From positions 806,001 through 870,000 of the forward strand of contig NZ_LOKZ01000001.1 in NCBI RefSeq assembly GCF_002211365.1: a stretch of 64,000 bases of DNA, in the 5' to 3' direction. The notes beneath the pieces are model-generated. The model saw only the letters and a list, made by a program, of their open reading frames with translations, ran no database searches and was not told the origin of the DNA. Origin of the DNA: Rhizobium sp. R711 (GTDB lineage: Bacteria; Pseudomonadota; Alphaproteobacteria; Rhizobiales; Rhizobiaceae). This document shows positions 45,999 through 57,767 of this stretch, in pieces. Every line of letters starts with the position of its first letter. Position 1 is the stretch's first letter. A program made the translations under genes and the position numbers.

Positions 45999-48908
45999 TC
46001 ATGCGGACGAATCCGCCTTCTTTTCTGTCTGCGTCGCGGCGCGGGCCGTGGTCGGCGGCGCGATGATGCCGGAGGGCATGCGCTCGCGCAGCTCGTCCTG
46101 CTCCTCGGCCATCACGGCCTTCAGGCGCGCGGTGATGTTCGAGCGCTTGCTGTCGCCCGAGATTTTCTGGCCGACGAGGTCGGTCACGTAGAAGGTATCG
46201 ATGACCTTCTCGCCGAAAGTGGTGATGCGGGCCGACTGAATGTCGAGCGACAGGTCCGAAAGAACCGCGGTGATTTCCGACAGCAGGCCCGGTCGGTCGA
46301 GGCATTCGACCTCGATAACGGTGAACTTGTTTGACAGGCTGTTGGAGATGTTGACCGACGGCGGGATGACGAAGGCCTTGCTCTTCTTGCGGTTCTTGGT
46401 CCGCGTCGCAATCACTTCGGGCAGCCGCTTGCGGCCGGAAAGCACGTCCTCGATCATCCGCCCGATGGTGCCGGCACGGCGCAGCTCGTCGGCATCGTCC
46501 TTGAACTCGCGGCTGACATGGATCGTATCAAGCGCACGGCCGTCCGAGGTCGTGAAGATCTGCGCGTCGACGATGTTGGCGCCCGCCGCGGCACAAGCGC
46601 CGGCGATGACGGCCAGAAGGCGCGGATGGTCAGGCGACAACACGGTGATCTCGGTGATCGCGTGGAAGCTGTCGGTGCGAACCATCGTCGCCAATGCCTG
46701 GCCGGCCTTGTCCGCCTGTCGGATAAAGCCTGCATGCCGGACCTGGTCTTCCAGGGGAACGGAGAGCAGGTAGGGCTGATAGTGCAGCTTGCTGTAGATC
46801 TTGCGGTCCTTCTGGCTCCAGTCGGAGAGCGCGTTGTAGAGCGCTTCGGCCGCGAAGTTGGCGCGCTCCTTGCGCGAAACCTCCGAGAAGCCGCCGGCAA
46901 GCAGCAGTTCCGTTTCATAATAGAGCGTGCGCAGCAACTGGCCCTTCCAGCCGTTCCAGACACCGGGACCGACGGCGCGGATGTCGCAGATCGTCAGGAT
47001 CAGCAACATCTTCAACCGGTCGAGTGATTGCACCACATCGGCAAAGTCGGTGATCGTCTTGCGGTCGGTAAGATCGCGCGTCTGTGCGACCATCGACATC
47101 GCCAGATGTTCTTCAATCAGCCAGACGACCATTTCGGTCTGCTTCTGCGACAGGCCGAAACGGGTGCACAGCTTGCGAGCGACGCGGGCGCCGGCAATCG
47201 AGTGGTCCTCCTGGCGGCCCTTGGCGATGTCGTGCAGCAGCACGGCGACATAGAGAGCCTCGCGGTCTTCGATGCCGGGCATCAGCTTGTTCGCGAGCGG
47301 GTGCAGGTCGTCGGCCTTGCCCTTGTCGATCTCCGACAGCACCTCGACAGTGCGGATCAGATGCTCGTCCACCGTATAGTGGTGGTACATGTTGAACTGC
47401 ATCATCGCGACGATCTTGCCGAACTCGGGGACGAAGCGCCCGAGCACGCCGGCCTCGTTCATGCGCCGCAGGATCAGCGCCGGATCGCGCTTCGAGGTCA
47501 GGATCGACATGAAGAGGCGATTTGCCTCGTCGTTCTCGCGCAGATTGTTGTCGATCAGGCTGAGCGAGCGGGTAACGCGCTTCAGTGCGTCCGGATGGAA
47601 TTCCAGCCCATTGATGTCGGCGACATGGAACAGGCGGATGATACTGACCGGATCATTCTTGAATACATCGGGGCTTGCGAGCGCGATACGGCCGCGATCC
47701 TCGACGAATTCGGTGCTGCCGGCGATCTTGCGGCTGCGGTTTGCAAAGCGGCTGATGACGCCGGTCAGACCCGGCGTCGATTTCGCCTGCTGGTCCTCGA
47801 GCGCCGCGCAGAGAATGCGCGTCAGGTCGCCGACGTCCTTGGCGACGAGGAAGTAGTGCTTCATGAAGCGCTCGACGGCCGAAAGGCCGGGACGCGAGTG
47901 ATATCCGAGCGCCTCGGCGATCTCGCGCTGGATATCGAAGGACAGCCGCTCTTCGGCTTTTCCGGTCAGGAAATGCATGTGGCAGCGCACCGCCCAGAGG
48001 AAGTCGTCGGCCTTCTGGAAGACGTGGTATTCGTGCTTCGAGAGAACGCCCAGCGGCACGAGCTCAGCCGTGTCGCGGACATGGTAGTAGTATTTCGAGA
48101 TCCAGAAGAGCGTATGCAGGTCGCGCAGGCCGCCCTTGCCTTCCTTGACGTTGGGCTCAACGAGATAGCGCGTGTCACCGGCCTTGCGGTGGCGCTCGTC
48201 GCGCTCGGCAAGCTTGGCGGCGATGAATTCTGGCCCAGTGCCGGTGACGATCTCCTTGTCAAAACGCGTCTCAAGCTGCGTCTCCAGCGAGCGCAGGCCG
48301 CAGATGTAGCGCATTTCAAGGATCGCGGTACGGATGGTCATGTCTGATTTCGACAGCGCGATGCATTCTTCAATCGTGCGTGTCGCGTGGCCGACCTTGA
48401 AGCCCATGTCCCAGAGGACGTAGAGCATGAATTCGACCGCCTTGTGCGTTTCCTCGGCAGGCTTCGGCTGGAACAGGAACAGGAGGTCGATGTCGGAGCC
48501 CGGCGCCAGCGTGTCGCGGCCATAGCCGCCGACGGCCGTGACGGCGAACTTGTCCTTCTGTTTCGGGAAGACATGGGCGCAGACGAACTCGTAGAGAACC
48601 GTCGTAATCTGGTCCTGCAGCCACGAAATCCGCCGGGCGCAATTGATGCCGCTGCCATCGGCCGAAAGCAGCTCGCGCGCCTTCTGCCGGCCTTCGCTGC
48701 TCGCCTTCTTGAGGGTCGCCAGCAGATCCGATCGCATGACGTCGGGCCGCGTCTTGTTGGCCTCTGCCATGGCGTCGCACATCTTCAGGAGATAGTCGGT
48801 GTCGAGGATATCGGAGAAATCGATTTCGTTCGTCGTCGCCATGCGCGGGGCGGCTTCCTGTTTACGCGGCGCAGCCGCTTCCTGCTGCACCTCTCGTTTC
48901 GTCTGCAT
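45999..48908 (-). CDS. glnD: Bifunctional PII uridylyltransferase/uridylyl-removing enzyme GlnD
   Basis: 969 aa primary nitrogen sensor. Domains in order: nucleotidyltransferase with [19 protein letters not shown] (about 127-145), a GlnD helical domain, an HD hydrolase domain with [18 protein letters not shown] (about 515-532), and two C-terminal ACT domains ([39 protein letters not shown]) that bind glutamine. All catalytic Asp residues are visible. The ATG at 48908 follows AAAGAGG; a second candidate is the Met at 48842. The last 25 residues are Ala/Thr-rich and dispensable-looking. Followed directly by murJ. Confidence 0.96.
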   Translation of the reverse strand: MQTKREVQQEAAAPRKQEAAPRMATTNEIDFSDILDTDYLLKMCDAMAEANKTRPDVMRSDLLATLKKASSEGRQKARELLSADGSGINCARRISWLQDQITTVLYEFVCAHVFPKQKDKFAVTAVGGYGRDTLAPGSDIDLLFLFQPKPAEETHKAVEFMLYVLWDMGFKVGHATRTIEECIALSKSDMTIRTAILEMRYICGLRSLETQLETRFDKEIVTGTGPEFIAAKLAERDERHRKAGDTRYLVEPNVKEGKGGLRDLHTLFWISKYYYHVRDTAELVPLGVLSKHEYHVFQKADDFLWAVRCHMHFLTGKAEERLSFDIQREIAEALGYHSRPGLSAVERFMKHYFLVAKDVGDLTRILCAALEDQQAKSTPGLTGVISRFANRSRKIAGSTEFVEDRGRIALASPDVFKNDPVSIIRLFHVADINGLEFHPDALKRVTRSLSLIDNNLRENDEANRLFMSILTSKRDPALILRRMNEAGVLGRFVPEFGKIVAMMQFNMYHHYTVDEHLIRTVEVLSEIDKGKADDLHPLANKLMPGIEDREALYVAVLLHDIAKGRQEDHSIAGARVARKLCTRFGLSQKQTEMVVWLIEEHLAMSMVAQTRDLTDRKTITDFADVVQSLDRLKMLLILTICDIRAVGPGVWNGWKGQLLRTLYYETELLLAGGFSEVSRKERANFAAEALYNALSDWSQKDRKIYSKLHYQPYLLSVPLEDQVRHAGFIRQADKAGQALATMVRTDSFHAITEITVLSPDHPRLLAVIAGACAAAGANIVDAQIFTTSDGRALDTIHVSREFKDDADELRRAGTIGRMIEDVLSGRKRLPEVIATRTKNRKKSKAFVIPPSVNISNSLSNKFTVIEVECLDRPGLLSEITAVLSDLSLDIQSARITTFGEKVIDTFYVTDLVGQKISGDSKRSNITARLKAVMAEEQDELRERMPSGIIAPPTTARAATQTEKKADSSA

Positions 48909-49013
48909 GCGCTATAGCCTCTTTGCCCGCCGATGACACGGGCTTTCCTACTGCAGAACCCTTAATTTTGGCGAAAAGGTGTTGTCGCGCGTGAAACCGT
49001 GGGCATCAGGCAA

Positions 49014-49289
49014 TCAGGCAGCGATCTGTGCCTGCACGGAATAGAGCACGTGACGTGTCTCGCTGGCGATTTCTTCCAGCGTCTCTTGGTCGCACTCGCG
49101 GTAGCCGGCTTTGGCGACGCAAGACGATAGTTCCAGAATCCTGGCGCAGCAGCGGATGATCTGCAGCAGGCCGAAGGGCGAGGCCCAGCTGCGCGGCGTG
49201 CCGCGCTCGTCCGCAAGCCGTAGCGCTTCAAGCGCGCTGAAGATCGCCGCAAGCCTCTGGGTTTCGTTGAACAGCCGGTCCATGAACAT
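49014..49289 (-). CDS. Small conserved-looking hypothetical protein
   Basis: 91 aa, mostly helical, starting MFMDRLFNETQRLAAIFSAL; the Met two codons later is an equally good start. It contains the Cys pair IIRCCARILELSSC. I do not recognise a domain. It lies 3 nt after the mutS stop on the same strand, so it is likely co-transcribed with mutS and may be translated by coupling. Codon use looks like that of its neighbours. No function is proposed. Confidence 0.6.
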   Translation of the reverse strand: MFMDRLFNETQRLAAIFSALEALRLADERGTPRSWASPFGLLQIIRCCARILELSSCVAKAGYRECDQETLEEIASETRHVLYSVQAQIAA

Positions 49290-49292
49290 CGG

Positions 49293-52025
49293 TCAGCCCT
49301 GCTTCAGCTTCTTCTTGAGGTCGTAGAGCGCATCCATTGCCTCGCGCGGGGTCATGTCGTCGAGGCTCATGCCTTTCAGCGCTTCCTCCACCTTCGAGGG
49401 GCCACGGCTGGCGTCGTCGCGACGCACCGCCACCTGGAACAGCGGCAGATCGTCGATGAGCTGGCTCGCCGGGTTCTTGCGGTCGGCATCTTCAAGACGC
49501 GTCAGCACGTCGCGGGCGCGCGCCACCACCGAGGCCGGCAGGCCGGCAAGCCGGGCGACCTGGATGCCGTAGGAGCGATCCGCAGCACCGGGGCCGACCT
49601 CGTGCAGGAAGATCACGTCGCCGTCCCATTCCTTTACGCGCATCGTGGCGTTCGATAGCCGCGCAAGCTTTTCCGAAAGCACCGTCAGCTCATGGAAGTG
49701 AGTGGCGAAGAGGCCTCGGCAGCGGTTCGCCTCATGCAGGTGCTCGACGGCTGCCCAAGCGATGGAGAGACCATCGAAGGTCGCGGTGCCGCGACCGATT
49801 TCGTCGAGGATGACGAGCGAGCGGTCTGTAGCCTGGTTGAGGATCGCTGCCGTTTCGACCATCTCGACCATGAAGGTCGAGCGGCCGCGTGCGAGATCGT
49901 CGGAGGCACCGACACGCGAGAACAGCCGGTCGACGATGCCGATATGGGCGCAGATCGCCGGCACGAAGGAACCCATCTGTGCGAGGATGGCAATCAGCGC
50001 GTTTTGGCGCAGGAAGGTCGATTTGCCGCCCATGTTCGGGCCGGTCAGCAGCCAGATCGCGCCATCCTTGCCGTCGGAGACCGGCGAGAGATCGCAGTTG
50101 TTGGCGACGAAGGGGCCAGAAGATTGCCGCCGCAGCGCCTGCTCGACGACAGGGTGGCGTCCACCTTCGATCGCAAACATCTTCGAGCCATCGACGAGCG
50201 GCCGGCAATAGGCCTGTTCGTCGGCCAGAAGCGCAAGGCCGGCGGCAACGTCGATGACAGCGAGCGCGCGGGCGCCTGCCTTGATTGCCTCGGCCTCGGC
50301 GACGACGGCTGATGTCATGTGGTCGAAGGCCGCCAGTTCGATCGCAAGCGCCTTGTCGGCGGCGTTGGCGATCCGGCTTTCCAGGTCGGCAAGCTCGGTC
50401 GTGGTAAACCGCATCGCGTTCGCCATCGTCTGGCGGTGAATGAAGCGGCCTTTTGCCTCCGGCGTGTCGGTCATCGGTCCGGCATTGCCGGCAGTGACCT
50501 CGATGAAATAGCCGAGGATGTTGTTGTGCTTGATCTTCAGCGATTTGATGCCGGTTTCCTCGGCATATTGCAGCTGCAGGCCGGCAATGACACGACGCGA
50601 TTGATCACGCAGCGCCCTGACCTCGTCGAGTTCGGCATTGGCGCCGTCCCGCAGGAAGCCGCCGTCGCGCTTCAATAGCGGCAACTCGTCGCCAAGCGTC
50701 TCGGACAGCAGTGCTGAGAGGCCGGAGGGGAGGGCCTGGAGGCTCGAAAGCGCAAGCTGCAGCTCTTCGGGCAGCAGCGCTTCAGCAAGCAGCCGGGCGA
50801 GATCGCCCGCGGCATTCAGACCTTGGCGGATGGCGGCGAGGTCGCGTGGCCCGCCGCGGTCGAGCGCCAGGCGCGAGAGCGCGCGCGGCATATCTGGCAC
50901 ATGCTTGAGGTGGTGGCGCAAGTCGCCGCAAAGCGACGGCTCCTCCATCAGGAAGCCGATCGAATCCAGCCGCTCATTGATGCGGACGGGATCGGTCAGC
51001 GGCGACATCAGCCGTTCGGCGAGCAATCGTGCTCCGCCACCGGTGACGGTGCGGTCGATTGCCTTCAGCAGCGAGCCGTTGCGGTCGCCTGACAGCGTGC
51101 GGGCAAGTTCGAGGTTGGCGCGGGTCGCCGGATCGATGAACAGGGTGGAGGCGCCGCTTTCACGCTCCGGCCGTCCGAGTGGCGGGCGTTCGGCGATCTG
51201 CGTTTTCTCGACATAGGCGACGGCCGCCGCCGCCGCAGCAAGCTCGGCGCGCGAGAAGGTGCCAAAGCCATCGAGTGTCGAGACATTGAAATAGCGTGCG
51301 ATCCGCCCTTCGGCGGTGGCGCTGTCAAAGAGCACGGCCGGCTGCGGAACGGCGGTGCGGCCGAGCACGTCGAAAACAGGTTTCAGGTCAGGATCGTGAA
51401 AGATCGTATCCGGCACGATCAGTTCGCGCGGATCGATGCGCAGGATATCGGCAAGCAGTCGCGAGTTTTCGGTCTCGGCCAGCCGGAAAACCCCGGTCGA
51501 AATGTCGATCCAGGCAAGCGCCAGCACCGGTTCGGCGCTGCCGCGAATCCGGGTAAGCGCCATCAGATAGTTCGATTCCGATGGCGAAAGCAGCTTTTCC
51601 TCGGTGATCGTGCCCGGGGTCACCAGGCGGATGACGTCGCGCTTTACGACTGACTTGGAGCCGCGCTTCTTGGCTTCTGCCGGGTCCTCGACCTGCTCGC
51701 AGACGGCAACCCGGAAGCCGAGCGCGATCAGTTTCTGCAGATAGTCGTCGGCCGCATGAACAGGCACGCCGCACATCGGAATATCCTGCCCCATATGCTG
51801 GCCGCGCTTGGTCAGCGTGATGCCGAGCGCGCGCGAAGCGTCCAGCGCATCCTCGAAGAACAGTTCGTAGAAATCGCCCATGCGATAGAACAGCAGCGAG
51901 TCAGGGTTGTTCGCCTTGATCTCGATGAATTGCTCCATCATCGGTGTCGCCGAGGCGCGGCTTTCTTCCGTGGCCAACTCGGCAGCCGAAAAGGCTTCTA
52001 TTCCAGTGTCTATTCGTTCGTTCAC
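49293..52025 (-). CDS. mutS: DNA mismatch repair protein MutS
   Basis: 910 aa mismatch-recognition ATPase. The mismatch-binding Phe-x-Glu is [13 protein letters not shown] (about 45-57), the P-loop is [15 protein letters not shown] (about 665-679) and Walker B is [20 protein letters not shown]. The start is a GTG at 52025 ([18 protein letters not shown]), chosen because family similarity begins there and no in-frame ATG fits; the open frame reaches 52121 without similarity. It is divergent from tme (111 bp). Confidence 0.95.
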   Translation of the reverse strand: MNERIDTGIEAFSAAELATEESRASATPMMEQFIEIKANNPDSLLFYRMGDFYELFFEDALDASRALGITLTKRGQHMGQDIPMCGVPVHAADDYLQKLIALGFRVAVCEQVEDPAEAKKRGSKSVVKRDVIRLVTPGTITEEKLLSPSESNYLMALTRIRGSAEPVLALAWIDISTGVFRLAETENSRLLADILRIDPRELIVPDTIFHDPDLKPVFDVLGRTAVPQPAVLFDSATAEGRIARYFNVSTLDGFGTFSRAELAAAAAAVAYVEKTQIAERPPLGRPERESGASTLFIDPATRANLELARTLSGDRNGSLLKAIDRTVTGGGARLLAERLMSPLTDPVRINERLDSIGFLMEEPSLCGDLRHHLKHVPDMPRALSRLALDRGGPRDLAAIRQGLNAAGDLARLLAEALLPEELQLALSSLQALPSGLSALLSETLGDELPLLKRDGGFLRDGANAELDEVRALRDQSRRVIAGLQLQYAEETGIKSLKIKHNNILGYFIEVTAGNAGPMTDTPEAKGRFIHRQTMANAMRFTTTELADLESRIANAADKALAIELAAFDHMTSAVVAEAEAIKAGARALAVIDVAAGLALLADEQAYCRPLVDGSKMFAIEGGRHPVVEQALRRQSSGPFVANNCDLSPVSDGKDGAIWLLTGPNMGGKSTFLRQNALIAILAQMGSFVPAICAHIGIVDRLFSRVGASDDLARGRSTFMVEMVETAAILNQATDRSLVILDEIGRGTATFDGLSIAWAAVEHLHEANRCRGLFATHFHELTVLSEKLARLSNATMRVKEWDGDVIFLHEVGPGAADRSYGIQVARLAGLPASVVARARDVLTRLEDADRKNPASQLIDDLPLFQVAVRRDDASRGPSKVEEALKGMSLDDMTPREAMDALYDLKKKLKQG

Positions 52026-52136
52026 GGAGATGCATTTTTTCCAAAAAAGAGGTGCCAACCCTAGCTGCCCACAGCTATAGATGACAACCGCGATTGAGGA
52101 AGAGCAAGGCGTCACCCACAAGACGTTGGAGGAAAA

Positions 52137-54419
52137 ATGCCCGATACCGAGAAGAAGCAGCGGCCGGTTACATCAGTGACCGACAACGAGGCTCTTGAGT
52201 TCCACGCCATGGGGCGGCCCGGAAAGCTGGAGATCAACGCCACGAAGCCGATGGCGACGCAGCGCGATCTGTCGCTCGCCTATTCGCCGGGCGTTGCAGT
52301 TCCGGTGAAGGCAATCGCCGCCGATCCCGCTACCGCCTATGATTATACGACACGCGGCAACATGGTCGCGGTCATCTCCAATGGCACGGCGATCCTTGGT
52401 CTCGGCAATCTCGGCGCATTGGCCTCCAAGCCTGTCATGGAGGGCAAGTCGGTGCTCTTCAAGCGCTTCGCCGACGTCGATTCCATCGATCTCGAAGTCG
52501 ATACCGAAAACGTCGATGAATTCATCAACTGCGTCCGCTTCCTCGGTCCTTCCTTTGGCGGCATCAATCTTGAGGATATCAAGGCGCCGGACTGCTTCAT
52601 CATCGAGCAGCGCTTGCGCGAGCTGATGGACATTCCGGTTTTCCATGACGACCAGCACGGCACGGCGATCATTGCTGCCGCCGGTCTCATCAATGCGCTG
52701 GAACTGACCGGCCGCCACCTGAAGACGACGAAACTCGTCTGCAATGGTGCAGGCGCAGCAGCGATCGCCTGCGTCGAACTCATCAAGGCAATGGGCTTCG
52801 CGCCCGAGAATATCGTCCTTTGCGATACCAAGGGTGTTATCTACCAGGGCCGCATCGAAGGCATGAACCAGTGGAAGTCGGCGCATGCGGTCAAGACCAA
52901 GGCGCGCACGCTCGAGGAAGCCATGAAGGGCGCGGACGTGGTCCTTGGCCTCTCGCAGAAGGGCGCCTTCTCGGAAAAAATGATCCGCTCGATGGCCGAC
53001 CGACCGATCATCTTTGCGATGGCCAATCCCGATCCTGAGATCACGCCGGAAGAAGTCGCCCGCATCCGCGACGACGCCATTATGGCAACGGGCCGATCCG
53101 ACTATCCGAACCAGGTCAACAACGTTCTCGGTTTTCCCTATATCTTCCGCGGCGCGCTGGATGTTCGAGCCACCACCATCAATGACGCCATGAAGATCGC
53201 TGCAGTCCAGGCGCTGGCAAACCTGGCCCGCGAGGACGTGCCTGATGACGTCGTTGCCGCCTACCAGGGCAACCGTCCGCGCTTCGGCGCGCAATATATC
53301 ATTCCGGTACCGTTCGATCCGCGCCTGATCTCTGCAATCCCGGTTGCCGTAGCGCAGGCTGCGATTGACAGCGGCGTCGCCCGCAAACCGATCGCCGACA
53401 TGGCTGCCTATGCCCGCGAACTTTCCGGCCGCCGAGATCCCATCGCCTCGACGCTGGCGAGCCTCTACGAACGCGTTCGCCGCCGCCCGAAGCGGGTGGT
53501 CTTTGCCGAAGCCGAAGAAGAGCAGGTCATGCGTGCGGCAATGTCCTACGCCAACCAGCAGCTCGGCACGGCGATCCTTCTCGGCCGCGAAGACCTGATT
53601 CGTGCGACCGCCGAGCGCGCCGGCATCGATCTCAATCGGCCGGGACTGGAAATCGTCAACGCACGCATTTCCACCCGCGTCGAGACCTATATCGACTACC
53701 TCTATGCGCGCCTGCAGCGCAAAGGTTACCTGCACCGCGATGCCCAGCGCCTGATCCATCAGGACCGCAACCACTTCGCTGCCTGCATGGTGGCGCTTGG
53801 CGACGCCGACGGGATGGTGACGGGCATCACTCGCAACTATTCAACGGCGCTCGAAGATGTGCGCCGCTGCATCGACATGAAGCCGGGGCATCAGGTAATC
53901 GGCGTTTCGGTTGCGCTCTGCCGCGGCCGCACCGTCTTTGTCGCCGATACCGCCGTCCACGATATGCCATCGGCCGCCGAGCTCGCCGATATCGCCGTCG
54001 AAGCTGCGGGTTTCGCGCGCCGCATGGGTTATCAACCGCGTGTTGCCATGCTTGCCTATTCAACCTTCGGCCATCCCTCGGGCGAGCGCTCCGAACGCGT
54101 GCGCGAAGCCGTAAAGATCCTCGACAAGCGCCGCGTCGATTTCGAGTATGACGGCGAGATGGCGGCCGACGTGGCACTGAACCGCAAGGTGATGGAGCAG
54201 TATCCGTTCTGCCGCCTGTCGGGACCGGCGAACGTCCTGGTCATGCCGGCCTTCCACTCGGCCTCGATCTCAACGAAGATGCTGCAGGAGCTCGGCGGTT
54301 CGACGGTTATCGGCCCGATCCTCGTCGGCCTCGACAAGGCGGTTCAGATCACTTCGATGGGCGCGAAGGATTCCGACATCGTCAACATGGCCGCAATCGC
54401 CGCCTACGCCGGATCATGA
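52137..54419 (+). CDS. tme: NADP-dependent malic enzyme with phosphotransacetylase-like C-terminal domain (Tme)
   Basis: 760 aa. The N-terminal half is malic enzyme: [33 protein letters not shown] (metal and substrate region, about 158-177), the Rossmann loop [15 protein letters not shown] and [13 protein letters not shown]. The C-terminal 320 residues resemble phosphate acetyltransferase, start near [17 protein letters not shown], and are thought to regulate or oligomerise, not catalyse. It converts malate to pyruvate and CO2. Rhizobia carry two such enzymes (Dme, NAD; Tme, NADP). The position mutS/tme/olsB matches tme of S. meliloti as I recall; cofactor choice is not visible by eye. Confidence 0.92.
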   Translation: MPDTEKKQRPVTSVTDNEALEFHAMGRPGKLEINATKPMATQRDLSLAYSPGVAVPVKAIAADPATAYDYTTRGNMVAVISNGTAILGLGNLGALASKPVMEGKSVLFKRFADVDSIDLEVDTENVDEFINCVRFLGPSFGGINLEDIKAPDCFIIEQRLRELMDIPVFHDDQHGTAIIAAAGLINALELTGRHLKTTKLVCNGAGAAAIACVELIKAMGFAPENIVLCDTKGVIYQGRIEGMNQWKSAHAVKTKARTLEEAMKGADVVLGLSQKGAFSEKMIRSMADRPIIFAMANPDPEITPEEVARIRDDAIMATGRSDYPNQVNNVLGFPYIFRGALDVRATTINDAMKIAAVQALANLAREDVPDDVVAAYQGNRPRFGAQYIIPVPFDPRLISAIPVAVAQAAIDSGVARKPIADMAAYARELSGRRDPIASTLASLYERVRRRPKRVVFAEAEEEQVMRAAMSYANQQLGTAILLGREDLIRATAERAGIDLNRPGLEIVNARISTRVETYIDYLYARLQRKGYLHRDAQRLIHQDRNHFAACMVALGDADGMVTGITRNYSTALEDVRRCIDMKPGHQVIGVSVALCRGRTVFVADTAVHDMPSAAELADIAVEAAGFARRMGYQPRVAMLAYSTFGHPSGERSERVREAVKILDKRRVDFEYDGEMAADVALNRKVMEQYPFCRLSGPANVLVMPAFHSASISTKMLQELGGSTVIGPILVGLDKAVQITSMGAKDSDIVNMAAIAAYAGS

Positions 54420-54428
54420 AATGGAAAT

Positions 54429-54451
54429 GAGCGGGAGGTGTCCTCCCGCTC
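54429..54451. terminator. Hairpin between convergent tme and olsB
   Basis: Perfect 10-bp stem GAGCGGGAGG (54429-54438) / CCTCCCGCTC (54442-54451) with a TGT loop, starting 10 nt after the tme stop. The following plus-strand sequence CATCCTTCC is only partly T-rich; on the minus strand ATTTCCATTTCAT follows. Confidence 0.65.
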
Positions 54452-54474
54452 CATCCTTCCATCGGTGGAAAAAA

Positions 54475-55350
54475 TCAGCTCGCGAACCGTCCAGCGTCAG
54501 CGCCGTAATAGTTCAGGTAGCGATCGGAAATGCTGGCGATCGGCAAAACGATCAGAACATCCGTCGTGTTGAAGGCCTTGTCGACGACGGCCGTCGAGCC
54601 GACCATGGCGCCAAGGCGGAGATAGCCCTTGATCAGCGGCGGCAACGCCATCAAAGCTCGCTTCGGATTGATCGCTTCAACCGGCATCAAATCCATGTCG
54701 CGTGCCAGGTGCGGAAGGGCGGCAACGGCCCACTCATCCTTGGCGGCAACGTTATGATGCAGGAATGACAGCGCTAGCGCGTGGCTTTCCGGGTGGATGC
54801 CGGGGAAGGAGGCGCAGCCGAACATGGCGCTCATGCCATGCTTCAGCGCATACGCCCAATTGCCCTGCCACAAAAGTTCGACGGTGCGCTTGGTGCGGTA
54901 GTCGGGCAGCACGCACGAGCGACCGAGCTCCATGAACCGCTTATCCGGATGGCGGGCAATGAGTTCGTCGATCGCGAATTCCGAAGCCGAGTAAAAGCCA
55001 CCATTCGCCATCGCGACTTCCTGTCGCAGCAGGCGATAGGTGCCGACGATCTGATCCTCGCTGTCGCCCTCGATCGAGCGATCGAGCACCAGGAGGTGGT
55101 CGCAGAATGCGTCGTAGGAATCGAAATCACGTTTGCGGCGCATGGCTTCCGGTGAAAGCTGCGCACCCATTTCTTCGACGAAAACCCGGAAGCGAACAGC
55201 CTGGGCGGCATCGATCTCGCTGGCTGTGCGGGCAAGCCGGGTCTCGAGATTGCCGATGCGGCCGAGGATATCGCCGTCCTTTGGCGCAAGCGTGCTCGAC
55301 GGCCGATGAACCTCGGCGACGACGTCACAGTTGAGGGCGTCTACTGACAT
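54475..55350 (-). CDS. olsB: L-ornithine N-alpha-acyltransferase OlsB (GNAT family)
   Basis: 291 aa. OlsB transfers a 3-hydroxyacyl group from ACP to ornithine, the first step to the phosphorus-free ornithine lipids used under phosphate limitation. The N-terminal half is the OlsB-type hemolysin-like acyltransferase: SEIDAAQAVRFRVFVEEMGA, DFDSYDAFCDHLLVLD, GTYRLLRQEVA, FMELGRSCVLPDYR. It also fits the place downstream of tme seen in S. meliloti. GGGAG before the ATG at 55350 (MSVDALNCDVV) selects this start over 55392. OlsA is not in the window unless the PlsC-like gene at 37218 serves. A PHO box was not found by eye. Confidence 0.88.
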   Translation of the reverse strand: MSVDALNCDVVAEVHRPSSTLAPKDGDILGRIGNLETRLARTASEIDAAQAVRFRVFVEEMGAQLSPEAMRRKRDFDSYDAFCDHLLVLDRSIEGDSEDQIVGTYRLLRQEVAMANGGFYSASEFAIDELIARHPDKRFMELGRSCVLPDYRTKRTVELLWQGNWAYALKHGMSAMFGCASFPGIHPESHALALSFLHHNVAAKDEWAVAALPHLARDMDLMPVEAINPKRALMALPPLIKGYLRLGAMVGSTAVVDKAFNTTDVLIVLPIASISDRYLNYYGADAGRFAS

Positions 55351-55460
55351 GGCGATTCTCCCGTTGCCGGCTTTTGACACGCCATAAAACACTTATATGC
55401 GACAGGAAAGTGACATCATATACCCGGTTACACGCAAGAAGCGTGCCGGTTGTTTGATGG

Positions 55461-57728
55461 CTACCGCGCCTCCGCGCGGCGGGCCGAAAGCGCAGCAACA
55501 GCTTGGACTTCCGTCAGCAACCTTATCGGGTCAACCGGCTTTACCATGACGCGGTTTGCACCATTCAGCAAGACTTGTCTACGGGATTCGTCGCGCTTGT
55601 CGGCCGTCAGTACGATGATCGGGACGGGTGGAACATCGAGCCGCCGTTCATGGCCGCGTAGCCGGCCAAGCATATCGATGCCGTCGCCCCCGGGCATGGA
55701 AAGGTCGCTGATGACGATATCGGGGCGCACGCTTCCCTCAGACAGCGCACGGTCGAGGAGCGTTTCGAAATGTTCGACATGCTCGACGGTGTGGCCGGCT
55801 TTTTCGAGCATCGCGCGAATGAGCATCGCGTTGATCGGATCGTCTTCCGCCAGCAGGATCCGCAGCCCGCTCTGGATTCCGGCGTCAGGGATGGCAACGC
55901 TAAACCCGGGCTGGTTGTCGTTCAGCGCATCGCGCTTCTCCATGCCGCGCATCCGTCCACGCAGAACGTCGATCAGCGACTGCTCGCGCAGCGGCCGTAT
56001 CAGCCAGGCGTCGAACAGGTCGAGCGGGTGGGCGTTGCGCTCCTCGGGGTTGACCAGAAAGGTCTTGCGCAGGCCCAATGCCGCGATCTCGGCCCGGTCG
56101 GCGAGGTGGTCGGCAAACTCCGCCGACATGCGGTGATCGACGATAATGTCGGTTGGGCGGCGGCCGCTTGCGGCCATGGCGAGCAGCATCTCGTGTGCGC
56201 TTGCGCCATCTGTGACCAGATGGCAATCGCCGCCGAGTGTTGCGATCGTCTCCGATATCGCCATGCGCGCCGCGCCGGCAGGAGCCAGCAGCAGCACGAG
56301 GCTGCCGGCAAGCACGCCATTGCGGCTGCCGCGGCTTTCCTCCGGTATGTCGATCGGAAACCGAATGATGAATTCGCTACCTGTTCCTTTTTCGCTGGCG
56401 ACCGCAAGGGAACCGCCGAACTCACGCATGATACGCGCGGAGATGGACAGACCTAGGCCCGTCCCAGCACTCCTTTCGATCGGCGTTCCGCCTTGCTCGA
56501 ACTCACCGAAGACGCGGTTCTGTTCTTCCCGAGTCATACCCGGACCGGTATCGTTGACGCTGATCAGGACGTCGCTGGCCTCCAGCGAGGCTCGCACGAA
56601 AACACCGCCTGCCTGGGTGAATTTCACGGCGTTGCCGATCACGTTGAACAGCACCTGACGCAGGCGCGCAGGATCGAAGCTCATCAGTTCAGGCAGGTTG
56701 GAGGAAACAGTGGCACCGATCTCGATACCCTTGTCATGGGCACGGTGGGAGAGCATTTCGACGACGCTCTCAAGAAGCTTTCGCAGCGATTCGGCCCGCG
56801 GCCGCAGCTGAAAGCGACCGACCTCGATGGTCGAAAAGTCGAGCAGGTCCTCGACCAGCTGTGTCAATGCATAGCCGGATTGGCGGATGCCGGTGAGATA
56901 ATTCTGCTGTTCCTGCGTCTGTCGGGTTTCGGTCAAGAGATGCGTCATGCCGAGGATGCCGGAAAGCGGCGTGCGGATTTCATGGCTGACTGTGGCAAGC
57001 AGGCGTGACTTGGCCGCGCTGTTATACTCGGCCTTTTGCCGAGCCTCCTCGCGAGCCTGTGCCGTCAGCCGCTCTTCGGTGACGTCGCGGGCGATGCTCT
57101 GCAGCAACAATCGTCCATCGCCAGGATCGCGGGTAACGACGTCACGCCAGAAGTAGATACGCTGACCTTCGGGCGTCGAGATCTCCACTTCGAAGCGATG
57201 CGGTGCAGGGCCGGGACGAAAGGCAATCCCGATCTCCTCACAAGTCAGTCCCTCCGGATTGAGCCTGCCGGTCAGCCGACGAAATACCTCGTTGGCGCCG
57301 ACGATACGCCGGTCCATGTTGCGGGTGACAGTAATGTCGCCAAGCGCATCATGGATATCGGCGAAGAGAGCTGCCCCCTGGCTCCATGCGGATGAGACGC
57401 CGCTCTGATGCTTCCGCGCGGGGCTCTGCCTCGCGGTTGAAAGGACTGCGAGAAGGACGACAAAAGACAATGCGGCAAAGCCCAGGCCGATCGACAGTAA
57501 CAGCGGGTTGCCCGCCTCGGCCATGGCAACAAGGACAGAGCCGGCAACAACGCCAAGGCCGCCCAACCACCATGACAGCAACGTGCGGCCGACGCGATCA
57601 CGCTGGAATGGCGAAACGACCGCGGTTTGGGGCGCAACAGCATTCGAAACCCGCTCGCCGTTGCGATGAGCGGTATGCCACCGGAACGCGGCGGCAAGTC
57701 TTTCGTGCAATTGACCGAGACCGTGCAT
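55461..57728 (-). CDS. Hybrid sensor histidine kinase with PAS domain and two receiver-like domains
   Basis: 755 aa. Two membrane helices (WWLGGLGVVAGSVLVAMAEA; LLSIGLGFAALSFVVLLAVL, about 52-97) precede a PAS domain (about 120-225), then the HisKA box LLATVSHEIRTPLSGILGM (about 245-263) and HATPase_c (LFNVIGNAVKFT; VNDTGPGMT; GTGLGLSI). A first receiver-like unit (about 475-600) lacks the N-terminal acidic pair and has Arg where Lys is usual. The second is canonical (LLAEDDPINAMLI; DIVISDLSMPGGDG; MVKPVDP). The Met at 57728 follows ACGGGA. The signal is unknown. No response regulator gene is adjacent. Confidence 0.9.
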   Translation of the reverse strand: MHGLGQLHERLAAAFRWHTAHRNGERVSNAVAPQTAVVSPFQRDRVGRTLLSWWLGGLGVVAGSVLVAMAEAGNPLLLSIGLGFAALSFVVLLAVLSTARQSPARKHQSGVSSAWSQGAALFADIHDALGDITVTRNMDRRIVGANEVFRRLTGRLNPEGLTCEEIGIAFRPGPAPHRFEVEISTPEGQRIYFWRDVVTRDPGDGRLLLQSIARDVTEERLTAQAREEARQKAEYNSAAKSRLLATVSHEIRTPLSGILGMTHLLTETRQTQEQQNYLTGIRQSGYALTQLVEDLLDFSTIEVGRFQLRPRAESLRKLLESVVEMLSHRAHDKGIEIGATVSSNLPELMSFDPARLRQVLFNVIGNAVKFTQAGGVFVRASLEASDVLISVNDTGPGMTREEQNRVFGEFEQGGTPIERSAGTGLGLSISARIMREFGGSLAVASEKGTGSEFIIRFPIDIPEESRGSRNGVLAGSLVLLLAPAGAARMAISETIATLGGDCHLVTDGASAHEMLLAMAASGRRPTDIIVDHRMSAEFADHLADRAEIAALGLRKTFLVNPEERNAHPLDLFDAWLIRPLREQSLIDVLRGRMRGMEKRDALNDNQPGFSVAIPDAGIQSGLRILLAEDDPINAMLIRAMLEKAGHTVEHVEHFETLLDRALSEGSVRPDIVISDLSMPGGDGIDMLGRLRGHERRLDVPPVPIIVLTADKRDESRRQVLLNGANRVMVKPVDPIRLLTEVQAVAALSARRAEAR

Positions 57729-57767
57729 GGTCCCGTGATAGCATAGCGGCGGTTCCAAATGCCTTCA

